Part shown: positions 8,342 through 15,273 of the stretch, piece after piece
Numbering within the stretch: position 1 is the stretch's first letter
Layout of the letters: the number at the start of each line of letters is the position of its first letter
DNA from: Roseibium limicola
Lineage (GTDB): Bacteria > Pseudomonadota > Alphaproteobacteria > Rhizobiales > Stappiaceae
DNA: 64,000 bases
Assembly: GCF_017313085.1 (NCBI RefSeq)
Contig: NZ_JAFLNF010000005.1
Coordinates: forward strand, 62,001 to 126,000
Reading direction: 5' to 3'
Notes under the pieces: model-generated
The model's database searches: none
What the model saw: the letters and a program-made list of their open reading frames with translations, nothing else
What the model was told of the DNA's origin: nothing
Program-made: the position numbers and the translations under genes

Positions 8342-8766
8342 CCCTCGTGCGCGATATAATCGCTCGGTTACTGGAGCTTCAAACGGTCTTTAAAACGGTC
8401 GGGGGAGCTGCGGATTTCTCTCTGATCGAAAAGCGTCGCTCCGGAACACCTGCCGCCTATGTGATGGTGGCGGATGAGGCCAGCGGTGAAAACGAGCGCG
8501 TCACTGGGCGCATTCTGCAGCGCCTTGAGACGGATATCGCTGTCGTCATCGTCACCGACAATCTGAGCGGTGCCCGGATGGGGCAGGCTGCCGATGACAT
8601 TGAGGGCCTGAAGGCCTTTGTCCGCGCGCGTCTGATCGGTTTTGAACCCTCTGATGCTGCTGAACCCGTCAGCCACATTTCCGGGGATCTGATCAAGGCC
8701 CATGGCGGCGCGGTCTGGTTTGAGGACCGCTATTCCGTCCCGACCTACCTGGAGGAACAGCCATGA
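8338..8766 (+). CDS. Mu gp37-like tail terminator protein
   Basis: A 142-residue protein directly after the gpG-like gene, where Mu-like and other long-tailed phages carry a tail terminator. The N-terminal helix (VRDIIARLLELQTVFKTV) and the strand RLETDIAVVIV fit that fold. It likely caps the tail tube before head joining. It overlaps both neighbours by 4 bp, so the three genes are probably translated as a coupled set. Family assignment is by order and likeness. Confidence 0.65.
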   Translation: MTLVRDIIARLLELQTVFKTVGGAADFSLIEKRRSGTPAAYVMVADEASGENERVTGRILQRLETDIAVVIVTDNLSGARMGQAADDIEGLKAFVRARLIGFEPSDAAEPVSHISGDLIKAHGGAVWFEDRYSVPTYLEEQP

Positions 8767-9113
8767 CCTATGAGCCGCGAACAGGTGGCCGCTACATCCG
8801 CGATCCGAAGACGGGGGAGCGGGTGCGGGAAGAAAAAAAGCCTGGTCGGCTTTTGGAGCGGGCAGAGCCCGCAGCAGATGCGCTGGATCCCCGGATCAAG
8901 TCCGGGGCAGGCTCCGGATCTCGCGATGCGGCTTCGCCACACGCGGTCCGGGATGACGGCGGAGTTTTAGGCGCGGCTACGCCCAAACCAAAGCCATCAA
9001 GGAAAAAGAACCCGAAGCCAAAGGCGTCGCAAGGCCAAGCGGCCGTCGCGGTCAATGCCGCGCCCCGTCTGGAGGACAGCGCAACGCGCGGCACGTCCGT
9101 GAAGACATCATAG
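8763..9113 (+). CDS. Small basic phage protein carrying an in-frame palindromic repeat
   Basis: A 116-residue, Lys/Arg/Pro/Ala-rich protein with no recognised domain. The first 30 residues (YIRDPKTGERVREEKKPG) look phage-like. The middle (ALDPRIKSGAGSGSRDA and what follows) is the translation of a chromosomal palindromic repeat, see 8886-8960. The original gene was therefore probably shorter, with the repeat inserted without breaking the frame. It overlaps the tail terminator gene by 4 bp and ends in TAG. Confidence 0.55.
   Translation: MTYEPRTGGRYIRDPKTGERVREEKKPGRLLERAEPAADALDPRIKSGAGSGSRDAASPHAVRDDGGVLGAATPKPKPSRKKNPKPKASQGQAAVAVNAAPRLEDSATRGTSVKTS
8886..8960. repeat. REP-like palindromic element inside a phage gene
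   Basis: CCCCGGA-TCAAG-TCCGGGG (8889-8907) is a perfect 7-bp stem, followed by a second GC-rich imperfect palindrome up to about 8960. The translation LDPRIKSG (and GLDPGI on the other strand) is the familiar signature of dispersed palindromic repeats in many alphaproteobacterial genomes. The edges are approximate. Confidence 0.6.
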
Positions 9114-9125
9114 GAGACCTAATCC

Positions 9126-10052
9126 ATGCGCAAGTTCAAGAAGCTCGCCTGTCTCGCGAAGATCGAGACGGTCTATGGCACGGACAGTGTTCCCCTTGCC
9201 GCGAATGCCATCCAGCTCAGCGATGTGACGCTGACACCGCTGGCGGGCGAAGACGTTTCCCGCGATCTGCTGTTGCCCCATCTGGGTCACCAGGGCATCG
9301 AGCTGACCGGGAATTACATGCAGCTGGAGTTCGCGGTGGAATGTGCCGGCGCAGGCAGCGCCGGTGATGTGCCAGGCTATGGGGTACTGCTGCGGGCCTG
9401 CGGTCTGTCCGAGACCATCGATCCGGGTGTGTCGGTTGTCTATGAACCGGTGTCGGACGGCGAGGAAGCGGTCTCGATCTATTATCATCATGACGGCGTC
9501 CGTCATGTTGCCCTCGGGTGCCGGGGAACCTTTCAGGTGGAGTTTGCCCCGCGCCGGATCCCGCGTTTCAGGTTCAACATCATGGGACTGCTTGGAACCG
9601 TCACCGATCAGGCACTTCCTTCTGCGGATCTGTCGGCCTTCCAGAAGCCGGTCCCGGTCTCCAAGGCACAGACCAGCCTGTCACTGCATGGCGCGCCCCG
9701 GATTGCCGAGAGCATCTCGATTGATCTGGGCAATGCGGTCGAGCCGCGCTTTCTGATCGGCGATGAGCGCATGCAGCTGACCGACCGGCAAAGCATCGGC
9801 ACGGCGGTGGTCGAGGCCAAGTCCATGGCGGCGATCAACTGGTTCGACGTGGCGCAGGCCAAGACGCTGGACGCGCTTCAGGTGGTGCATGGAACCGCCG
9901 CCGGTCACATCGTTCAGGTGGATGCGCCGAAGGTTCAGATCGGCCGGCCAAGCCAGGGCCAGAGCCAGAACCAGAACATCCTCAACTATTCCCTGCCGCT
10001 GATGTTCGTGCCCGATGCCGGGGACGACGAGCTGGTGATCACTGTGAAGTAG
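9126..10052 (+). CDS. Phage major tail tube protein
   Basis: A 308-residue beta-rich protein placed between the tail terminator and the tail-assembly chaperone, as in long-tailed phages. It begins MRKFKKLACLAKIETVYGTD, typical of siphovirus-type tube proteins, where ETxYGTD is recurrent. The assignment rests on this motif, on size and on order. The TAG stop at 10050-10052 overlaps an AGGAGG ribosome site (10051-10056) that originally served the next gene. No sheath gene follows, so the tail is of the flexible or GTA kind, not the contractile Mu kind. Confidence 0.75.
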   Translation: MRKFKKLACLAKIETVYGTDSVPLAANAIQLSDVTLTPLAGEDVSRDLLLPHLGHQGIELTGNYMQLEFAVECAGAGSAGDVPGYGVLLRACGLSETIDPGVSVVYEPVSDGEEAVSIYYHHDGVRHVALGCRGTFQVEFAPRRIPRFRFNIMGLLGTVTDQALPSADLSAFQKPVPVSKAQTSLSLHGAPRIAESISIDLGNAVEPRFLIGDERMQLTDRQSIGTAVVEAKSMAAINWFDVAQAKTLDALQVVHGTAAGHIVQVDAPKVQIGRPSQGQSQNQNILNYSLPLMFVPDAGDDELVITVK

Positions 10053-10059
10053 GAGGTAC

Positions 10060-10324
10060 ATACCAATGCCCGGATATAGGAACGCATTTGATGGTGCCAA
10101 ATCGGCGACCCGGCAAGGCGCGCCGCGCGGCGCGGCCTGGTTGGCCGGGCAAGCGGGGCAACGCGGACCGGGGCGGCGATTTGGCCCACCGCAGGCCGCG
10201 CTTTCGCGTCCGCCGGACTGTGTCGGCGCACTCGACCGATGCCCCGCATCGCCCTTCGCGCGCCTCCGAGCCGGCAGACGCGCCAAGCGCGGTCAAATCC
10301 ATTCCTCTATCCGGGCATTGGTAT
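10060..10324. mobile_element. MITE-like element with about 34-bp inverted repeats
   Basis: The left end ATACCAATGCCCGGATA (10060-10076) is repeated inverted at the right end (10308-10324). The similarity continues inward for about 34 bp with four mismatches. The 265-bp element holds no gene. AT at both outer ends fits a 2-bp target duplication. Removing the element restores AGGAGG-TAC-ATG, so it inserted between the ribosome site and the start codon of the next gene. It is probably a non-autonomous transposon derivative; the mobilising family is unknown. Confidence 0.8.
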
Positions 10325-10709
10325 GATCATGCAATTCCGCCTGTCAGACACATACGCCTTCTGGTGGCCGGTGACGGTCAAGATGCCGGATCCGGATAAG
10401 CCCGGGAAGGTTCTGGACCAGAGTTTTGAAGCCCAATTCCTGATGATCGGCAGCGAGCGCCTTGCCGCCCTCGATGGCGAAGGCGGTGACCAACACGCGG
10501 TCCTGAAGGAGGTCTGGACGGACTGGCGCGGGGTCGAGGATGAGAACGGATCCGAAGCCGAGTTCTCGGATGAGGCCCGCGATCGTTGTCTCGACTATGC
10601 CCATGTGCGGCTGGCGCTTTACACCGCCTACCTCGAAGCCAGCAGTGGCCGGCCATCGCATAGTGGGCAGACGGGCCAAAACACTCAGGCACCAAAGGTA
10701 AAAAACTGA
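10323..10709 (+). CDS. Tail assembly chaperone, upstream frame (lambda G-like)
   Basis: A 128-residue protein between the tail tube and the tape measure, the position of tail-assembly chaperones. It starts at ATG 10323 or 10329, immediately outside the inverted-repeat element. The AGGAGG site that belonged to it is now about 265 bp away, and no replacement is visible, so expression should be poor. The last codons read GTA AAA AAC TGA and contain an A AAA AAC slippery sequence in the correct phase for a -1 shift into the next frame. The role is to hold the tape measure during tail assembly. Confidence 0.7.
   Translation: MIMQFRLSDTYAFWWPVTVKMPDPDKPGKVLDQSFEAQFLMIGSERLAALDGEGGDQHAVLKEVWTDWRGVEDENGSEAEFSDEARDRCLDYAHVRLALYTAYLEASSGRPSHSGQTGQNTQAPKVKN
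10700..10706 (+). promoter_or_regulatory. Programmed -1 frameshift site A AAA AAC
   Basis: The heptamer sits in zero phase as X XXY YYZ, one codon before the TGA at 10707-10709. A -1 slip continues as CTG ATG GCG GCC, the frame of the 10709-11080 ORF. This mirrors the G/GT arrangement conserved in long-tailed phages. Confidence 0.75.
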
Positions 10710-11080
10710 TGGCGGCCGCGCGGGCCTGGGCCTTCGCCCGGCGCGGCCTCATTGATCCGGAGCAGAGCCAAAGTCTCGACCAGGACACGGCCTCAGACTT
10801 TGAGGCCCTGGGCGTCGCCGTTCCCGCTGCTGAGATCAGTGAGCCTGAAGCCTTTGATGTCTGGCGCTGCAACTGGCGCAGCGTGACCGCCTTTCTGTCT
10901 TTGGAGACCCAGTGGCGGGTGGCTGCGGGGCCAGCTGGGTTTGCCTTTCTGGGACTGGATTACACAGCAGCCAAATCTGCCTTCAGTGGCCGCAGCCGGC
11001 GCGCCTGGCAGAACCTGTTGGCGGATCTCCAGATCATGGAGCGTGCAGCCCTGCCTATATTGAACGGGGAACCCGCATGA
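10709..11080 (+). CDS. DUF1799-like phage protein; T-like extension of the chaperone
   Basis: A 123-residue Ala-rich protein resembling the DUF1799 phage family. It lies in the -1 frame relative to the preceding ORF and begins on its stop codon (TGATG). It may be made as a G-T fusion through the slippery site at 10700-10706, by re-initiation at the ATG, or both. In other long-tailed phages the extension recruits tail tube and tape measure. It overlaps the tape measure start by 4 bp (ATGA). Confidence 0.65.
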   Translation: MAAARAWAFARRGLIDPEQSQSLDQDTASDFEALGVAVPAAEISEPEAFDVWRCNWRSVTAFLSLETQWRVAAGPAGFAFLGLDYTAAKSAFSGRSRRAWQNLLADLQIMERAALPILNGEPA

Positions 11081-13302
11081 CCCTTCAGCTCAAGATGCTG
11101 GCCAGTCTGGATGCTTCCGGGGTGGAACGCGGCGCGCAGGAGGCCCAGAGACATCTGCGGCTTGTCGGCAGCGAAGCAACGAAGACGGGCGCACGGCTTT
11201 CTCAGGCGCTTGATGCGCAGTTCGGCATTGGCGGCGCACCTGCTGCGGACCGGGCGCGTGACATCGAGGCCTATGGCGCTCAGCTGGATGAACTGCGAGC
11301 CAGGTTCAATCCTCTGTTTGCCCTGCAACGCCGTTACGAGGCGAGCGTCAAGGAGATCAGCGACGCCCACAAGGTTGGTGCGATCAGTGCCAAGGAGGCT
11401 GCAAACGCCACCGCGCAGGCAACCGGCATCTACAAGGCGCAACGGGCAGCGCTCGCAGGATCATCCCAGGTTCTGAGCAGGTTCGGGTCCTCCACCAAGC
11501 TGGCTGCCAGCGAAGTCAATATTCTGGGCCAGCAGTTTGCCGATGCAGGTGTCCAGATTGCGTCCGGCCAGTCGCTCTTTACGGCTATTCTGCAACAGGG
11601 AAGCCAGGTCCAGTTCATGCTCGGATCCAAAGGCGTCAATACAATCGGCGGATCGCTCCGCATTCTCAAACAAGGTCTGATCGGTTTTCTGAACCCGATC
11701 AATCTGGCTCTGGTCGGACTGGCCAGTGGCGCCGCTGCCGCATCCGCGCTTTATCAGGCAGTCGCCAATGACGACACGGCCGAGGACGCTCTGGAGACCC
11801 AGAACGAACTGATCCGGCAGATGGCCGAACGCTACAAGGATGTTAAGGCAGCCCTTGATCAGCTCGACCGCTCGCCGACGCTGACCAACATCACGCTCGA
11901 CACGGATGACCTGGAACAGCAGCGCGATCTGCTTCAGGGTTTGATCTCAGAGATTGAAGACAGCGTTCAGCGGAGCCTAAGGCTAGAAGCAAATGCGCTG
12001 ACGGCCCTGGCCGAACCGCTGACGGAAGATGCGGCCTTGTTCCGCGACTTCCAAGATGAGCTGCGGGCAACGGCCGATCAATTCATCAACGCAGAGGCAG
12101 GAGCCGATCAGCTCATTGCCCGGCTGATTGAACTTGCCAGAACCGCACCGGACACGGAGAGCGAACAGGCGATCCGGGAGATCATCAAGGAAGCCAGGCA
12201 GGCCGACACCGGCTTGTTCGATCTGGTCAAGCGGCTGAATGAGGTAGAGGCCTCCCTGCGCGGTGTGGATGCCGCAGCCAGTGCCATCGGTGCGCTTTCA
12301 CCAGCGGCCAACGACAGGATCAGAGCCACGTTCGGGATCTTCGACGAACAGACCGCACGCGAACGTCTGGCAGCACAGCTAAGGCCGCGAACAAAGGGCA
12401 AAACGTCAGACGCCGATCGCCGGGTCGAACGAACGCAGGACCTGTTGCGCAACCAGAATGAGGAACTGGCTCGTCTGCGGCTGGAGACCCGTTTGATTGG
12501 AAGCACGGATGCGGCCCGTGCCAAGGCCCTTGCGACACTCGAAGCAGAGATCCAGATCCGCGACCTAGGCATCAATGCGCTCGGATCGGAGGCCGAAGCC
12601 ATTCGGGCCAATGCCCTGGCGATTGCCGACAGCATCGACACACTTGAGCAGAACCAACAGGCCTGGGACACCGTCCGCTCAGCCGGGACAAGTGCGATCG
12701 ACACGCTGGTGGATCGACTGGCGAGTGGCGACCTTTCCGGTGCCATCCAGGCAATCACCTCTGACCTCTCCCGAATGGTCGTGATGCTGGGCGCGGCCAA
12801 TCCTTTGAAGAACGCGCTCTTCGGCAGCAACCTTCCGACGCTGTCGTCAACCGGAGGACTGCTGTCCGGATTGTTTGGCGGTGGTTCTGGTGGCCTGTCG
12901 TCTGCGCTCGGTGCAGCAACCTTCGGTCTTTATGACATCGGCGGGGCAACGCCTGCCGGCAACGACAATGACATCGCCGGGTTTGTCCATAGGAACGAAT
13001 ATGTCTTCGATGCCAGGTCCACCCGGGCCATCGGCGTGCCGGTACTGGAGGCCATGCGCAAGGGAGCTCTCAAGGGCTATCAGTCCGGAGGCCTGGTCAC
13101 CACAGACCCGATGAACCTACCAGGGATAGGGACCGAGTCAGGCCGAACAACACCGCAAGTCCGTCACCAATTTCAACCGGACAGCAGCGGCAATGTCACC
13201 ATCAACATCACCACGCCGGACGCCCAGAGTTTCCGAGCCGCCCGCACCCAGATCGCTGGTGAGTTCGCACGCCTGACCGCACGTGGGCAGCGGGGGATGT
13301 AA
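11077..13302 (+). CDS. Phage tail tape measure protein
   Basis: A 741-residue protein that sets tail length and is ejected with DNA. It is largely helical and Gln/Ala/Leu rich. A hydrophobic segment lies at about 205-230 (GFLNPINLALVGLASGAAAA), long coiled-coil-prone stretches at 250-560, and a Gly/Ser-rich region near 590-640. It resembles the prophage tape-measure family and is far shorter than lambda gpH-type proteins would predict for a very long tail. I chose ATG 11077 (MTLQLKMLASLD), which overlaps the preceding stop; the frame is open further upstream without support. Confidence 0.85.
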   Translation: MTLQLKMLASLDASGVERGAQEAQRHLRLVGSEATKTGARLSQALDAQFGIGGAPAADRARDIEAYGAQLDELRARFNPLFALQRRYEASVKEISDAHKVGAISAKEAANATAQATGIYKAQRAALAGSSQVLSRFGSSTKLAASEVNILGQQFADAGVQIASGQSLFTAILQQGSQVQFMLGSKGVNTIGGSLRILKQGLIGFLNPINLALVGLASGAAAASALYQAVANDDTAEDALETQNELIRQMAERYKDVKAALDQLDRSPTLTNITLDTDDLEQQRDLLQGLISEIEDSVQRSLRLEANALTALAEPLTEDAALFRDFQDELRATADQFINAEAGADQLIARLIELARTAPDTESEQAIREIIKEARQADTGLFDLVKRLNEVEASLRGVDAAASAIGALSPAANDRIRATFGIFDEQTARERLAAQLRPRTKGKTSDADRRVERTQDLLRNQNEELARLRLETRLIGSTDAARAKALATLEAEIQIRDLGINALGSEAEAIRANALAIADSIDTLEQNQQAWDTVRSAGTSAIDTLVDRLASGDLSGAIQAITSDLSRMVVMLGAANPLKNALFGSNLPTLSSTGGLLSGLFGGGSGGLSSALGAATFGLYDIGGATPAGNDNDIAGFVHRNEYVFDARSTRAIGVPVLEAMRKGALKGYQSGGLVTTDPMNLPGIGTESGRTTPQVRHQFQPDSSGNVTINITTPDAQSFRAARTQIAGEFARLTARGQRGM

Positions 13303-13928
13303 TGGCTGATTTTGATGAGGTGCAATTCCCGGTCATCGTGGCGCGCGGGGCAAGCGGCGGCCCCGAGCGGCGCACGGAGATCGTCGAGCTGGCCTCCGGC
13401 CATGAGGAGCGCAACACGCCCTGGGCCGACAGCCGGCGCAGCTATGATGTGGGCTCCGGTATTCGCAGCGCCGATGATCTGGCCGATGTGGTTGCGTTTT
13501 TCGAGGCGCGCTCCGCACGGCTGCGCGGCTTCCGGTTCAAAGACTGGTCGGATTTCAAGTCCTGCAAGCCTTCTGAAGCGATCTCCGATGAGGATCAGCT
13601 CCTCGGGGCAGCCGATGGCGTCACCACAAGGTTCCAGCTGGTGAAGGCCTATAGCTCCGGTGGTCGTACCTGGACACGGGAGATCTCCAAGCCTGTGGCT
13701 GGATCCGTCGTGATCGCTGTTGGTGGGGCGGCTCTGTCCTCCGGTTGGTCGGTCGATACCACAACCGGCCTCATCACCTTCGACGTCGCCCCGGCCTCCG
13801 GCACTATCACGGCGGGTTTTGAGTTCGACGTGCCCTGCCGCTTCGACACGGATCAGCTGCAGACCACCTTGCGCATCCATCGTCTCGGCGAGATCCGCGC
13901 CATTCCGATTGTGGAGGTGCGGGTATGA
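13302..13928 (+). CDS. Distal tail protein, DUF2460 (GTA gp12-like)
   Basis: A 208-residue protein with the DUF2460 signature: FDEVQFPVIVARGASGGPER, then DVGSGIRSADDLADVVAFFEARS and LRGFRFKDWSDFKS. It corresponds to g12 of the Rhodobacter gene transfer agent and forms the distal tail ring that joins tube to baseplate. The start overlaps the tape measure stop by one base (TAATG), and its stop overlaps the next start by ATGA. It is the first gene of a block in the same order as GTA g12-g15. Confidence 0.9.
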   Translation: MADFDEVQFPVIVARGASGGPERRTEIVELASGHEERNTPWADSRRSYDVGSGIRSADDLADVVAFFEARSARLRGFRFKDWSDFKSCKPSEAISDEDQLLGAADGVTTRFQLVKAYSSGGRTWTREISKPVAGSVVIAVGGAALSSGWSVDTTTGLITFDVAPASGTITAGFEFDVPCRFDTDQLQTTLRIHRLGEIRAIPIVEVRV

Positions 13929-14809
13929 AGACTGTTCCGGTTTCCATGCAGGCCGCGCTCGATGGCCGGGCCACCACCCACGCCAGATGCTGGAAAGTGG
14001 AGCGGCGCGACGGCACCCTATTCGGGTTCACCGATCATGATCGGGCTTTGACCATCGACGGTCTTTCCTATGAGGCCGCGACCGGCTTCACCGCCACATC
14101 CATCGAGTCCAGCCTCGGCCTGGCGGTCGACAATCTCGACGTGGAAGGCGCCCTGTCGTCGGCCTCGATCACCGAAGACGATATCGCCCGAGGCCTTTGG
14201 GACGACGCAACGATCGAGGTCTGGCTGGTAGACTGGACGGAGACGGTCAACCGCCTGCTCCTGCGCAAAGGCAACATTGGCGAGATCTCCAGAGGCCCGA
14301 CCGCCTTCATGGCCGAACTGCGCGGGTTGGCGCACCGGCTTGGCCAGACCACGGGCCGCCAGTTCGACCGGACCTGCTCCTGGGAGCTGGGCGACGGCAA
14401 GTGCAAGGTGGCGCTGGCCGGTTGGATCTCGGCTGGCGTCGTCGTTGCGGCCTTTGATTTCCGCAGCTTCACCGGCTCCGGCCTGGACGGCAAAGACGAC
14501 GGGCTGTTCCAGCGCGGACTGGTGACCTGGACCAGCGGCGCCAATACCGGTCTTCAAATGGAGGTTAAACGACATTCCAATAGCAATGGAACGGTGACCC
14601 TCGAGCTGGTTCTGCCGATGGCCGATGCCATTGAGGTGGGGGACAGTTTCTCGGTTCAGGCCGGGTGCGACAAGACCTGGGCCACCTGTCAGGCCCGGTT
14701 CGGCAACAGCGACAACTTCGGCGGCTTTCCCCATATGCCCGGCAACGAGTTCGTCATCGGCTATGCGGACAAGGACGATCTGAACGACGGCGGGAGCCTG
14801 TTCACATGA
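13925..14809 (+). CDS. Baseplate hub protein, DUF2163 (GTA gp13-like)
   Basis: A 294-residue protein of the DUF2163/BR0599 family, matching GTA g13. The N-terminal half carries the FGFTDHDRAL region. The C-terminal half has four cysteines in the pattern C-x(8)-C (FDRTCSWELGDGKCKV) and C-x(6)-C (AGCDKTWATCQARF). In related hub proteins such as lambda gpL, cysteines of this kind bind an iron-sulfur cluster, so the same is likely here. It is coupled to both neighbours by ATGA overlaps. Confidence 0.9.
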   Translation: MKTVPVSMQAALDGRATTHARCWKVERRDGTLFGFTDHDRALTIDGLSYEAATGFTATSIESSLGLAVDNLDVEGALSSASITEDDIARGLWDDATIEVWLVDWTETVNRLLLRKGNIGEISRGPTAFMAELRGLAHRLGQTTGRQFDRTCSWELGDGKCKVALAGWISAGVVVAAFDFRSFTGSGLDGKDDGLFQRGLVTWTSGANTGLQMEVKRHSNSNGTVTLELVLPMADAIEVGDSFSVQAGCDKTWATCQARFGNSDNFGGFPHMPGNEFVIGYADKDDLNDGGSLFT

Positions 14810-15273
14810 GCCCCCATAAACAAGAAAATGGGTTCCGCAGTCAGATCATCAAGGAAGCGCGCAGCTGGATCGGCACACCTTACGTTCATCAGGCAGCAAC
14901 GAAGGGTTCCGGCTGCGACTGCCTCGGGCTGGTGCGCGGTGTCTGGCGCGAGGTCATGGGCAGCGAACCAGAGACACCTCCACCCTATACGCGGGACTGG
15001 GCCGAGCGGTCAGGCCGGGAGACCCTGAAGGACGCCGCATCCCGGCACATGGAGGCGGTGCCGGTCGATCGGGCGGGCCCGGGCGACGTGCTGCTGTTTG
15101 CCTTCAGGTCCGGGCTGCCGGCCAAACACTGCGCGATCCTGACCACACCGATCGATGATCCGGCCCCCCGCATCATCCATGCCCATGAGCATCTGCCAGT
15201 GGCGGAAGTCGCGCTGGTGCCGGGATGGCGGCGCAAAATCCGCTTTGCCTTCCGCTTTCCGGGAGCGGCCTGA
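14806..15273 (+). CDS. NlpC/P60 tail peptidase (GTA gp14-like)
   Basis: A 155-residue cell-wall peptidase of the NlpC/P60 family, GTA g14 type. It probably opens peptidoglycan during DNA entry. The catalytic cysteine lies in GSGCDCLGLVRGVW (C39 by alignment to D-C-x-G-L) and the histidine in AKHCAIL (H108). ATG 14806 was chosen because it overlaps the preceding stop (ATGA); a frame open from 14665 has no support. The stop overlaps the next ATG by one base. Confidence 0.9.
   Translation: MSPHKQENGFRSQIIKEARSWIGTPYVHQAATKGSGCDCLGLVRGVWREVMGSEPETPPPYTRDWAERSGRETLKDAASRHMEAVPVDRAGPGDVLLFAFRSGLPAKHCAILTTPIDDPAPRIIHAHEHLPVAEVALVPGWRRKIRFAFRFPGAA

Noticed and set aside
10066-10326. An 86-residue Arg/Ala/Gly-rich ORF within the inverted-repeat element
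   Set aside because: It consists of the element itself with no protein-like motif and no homologous context.
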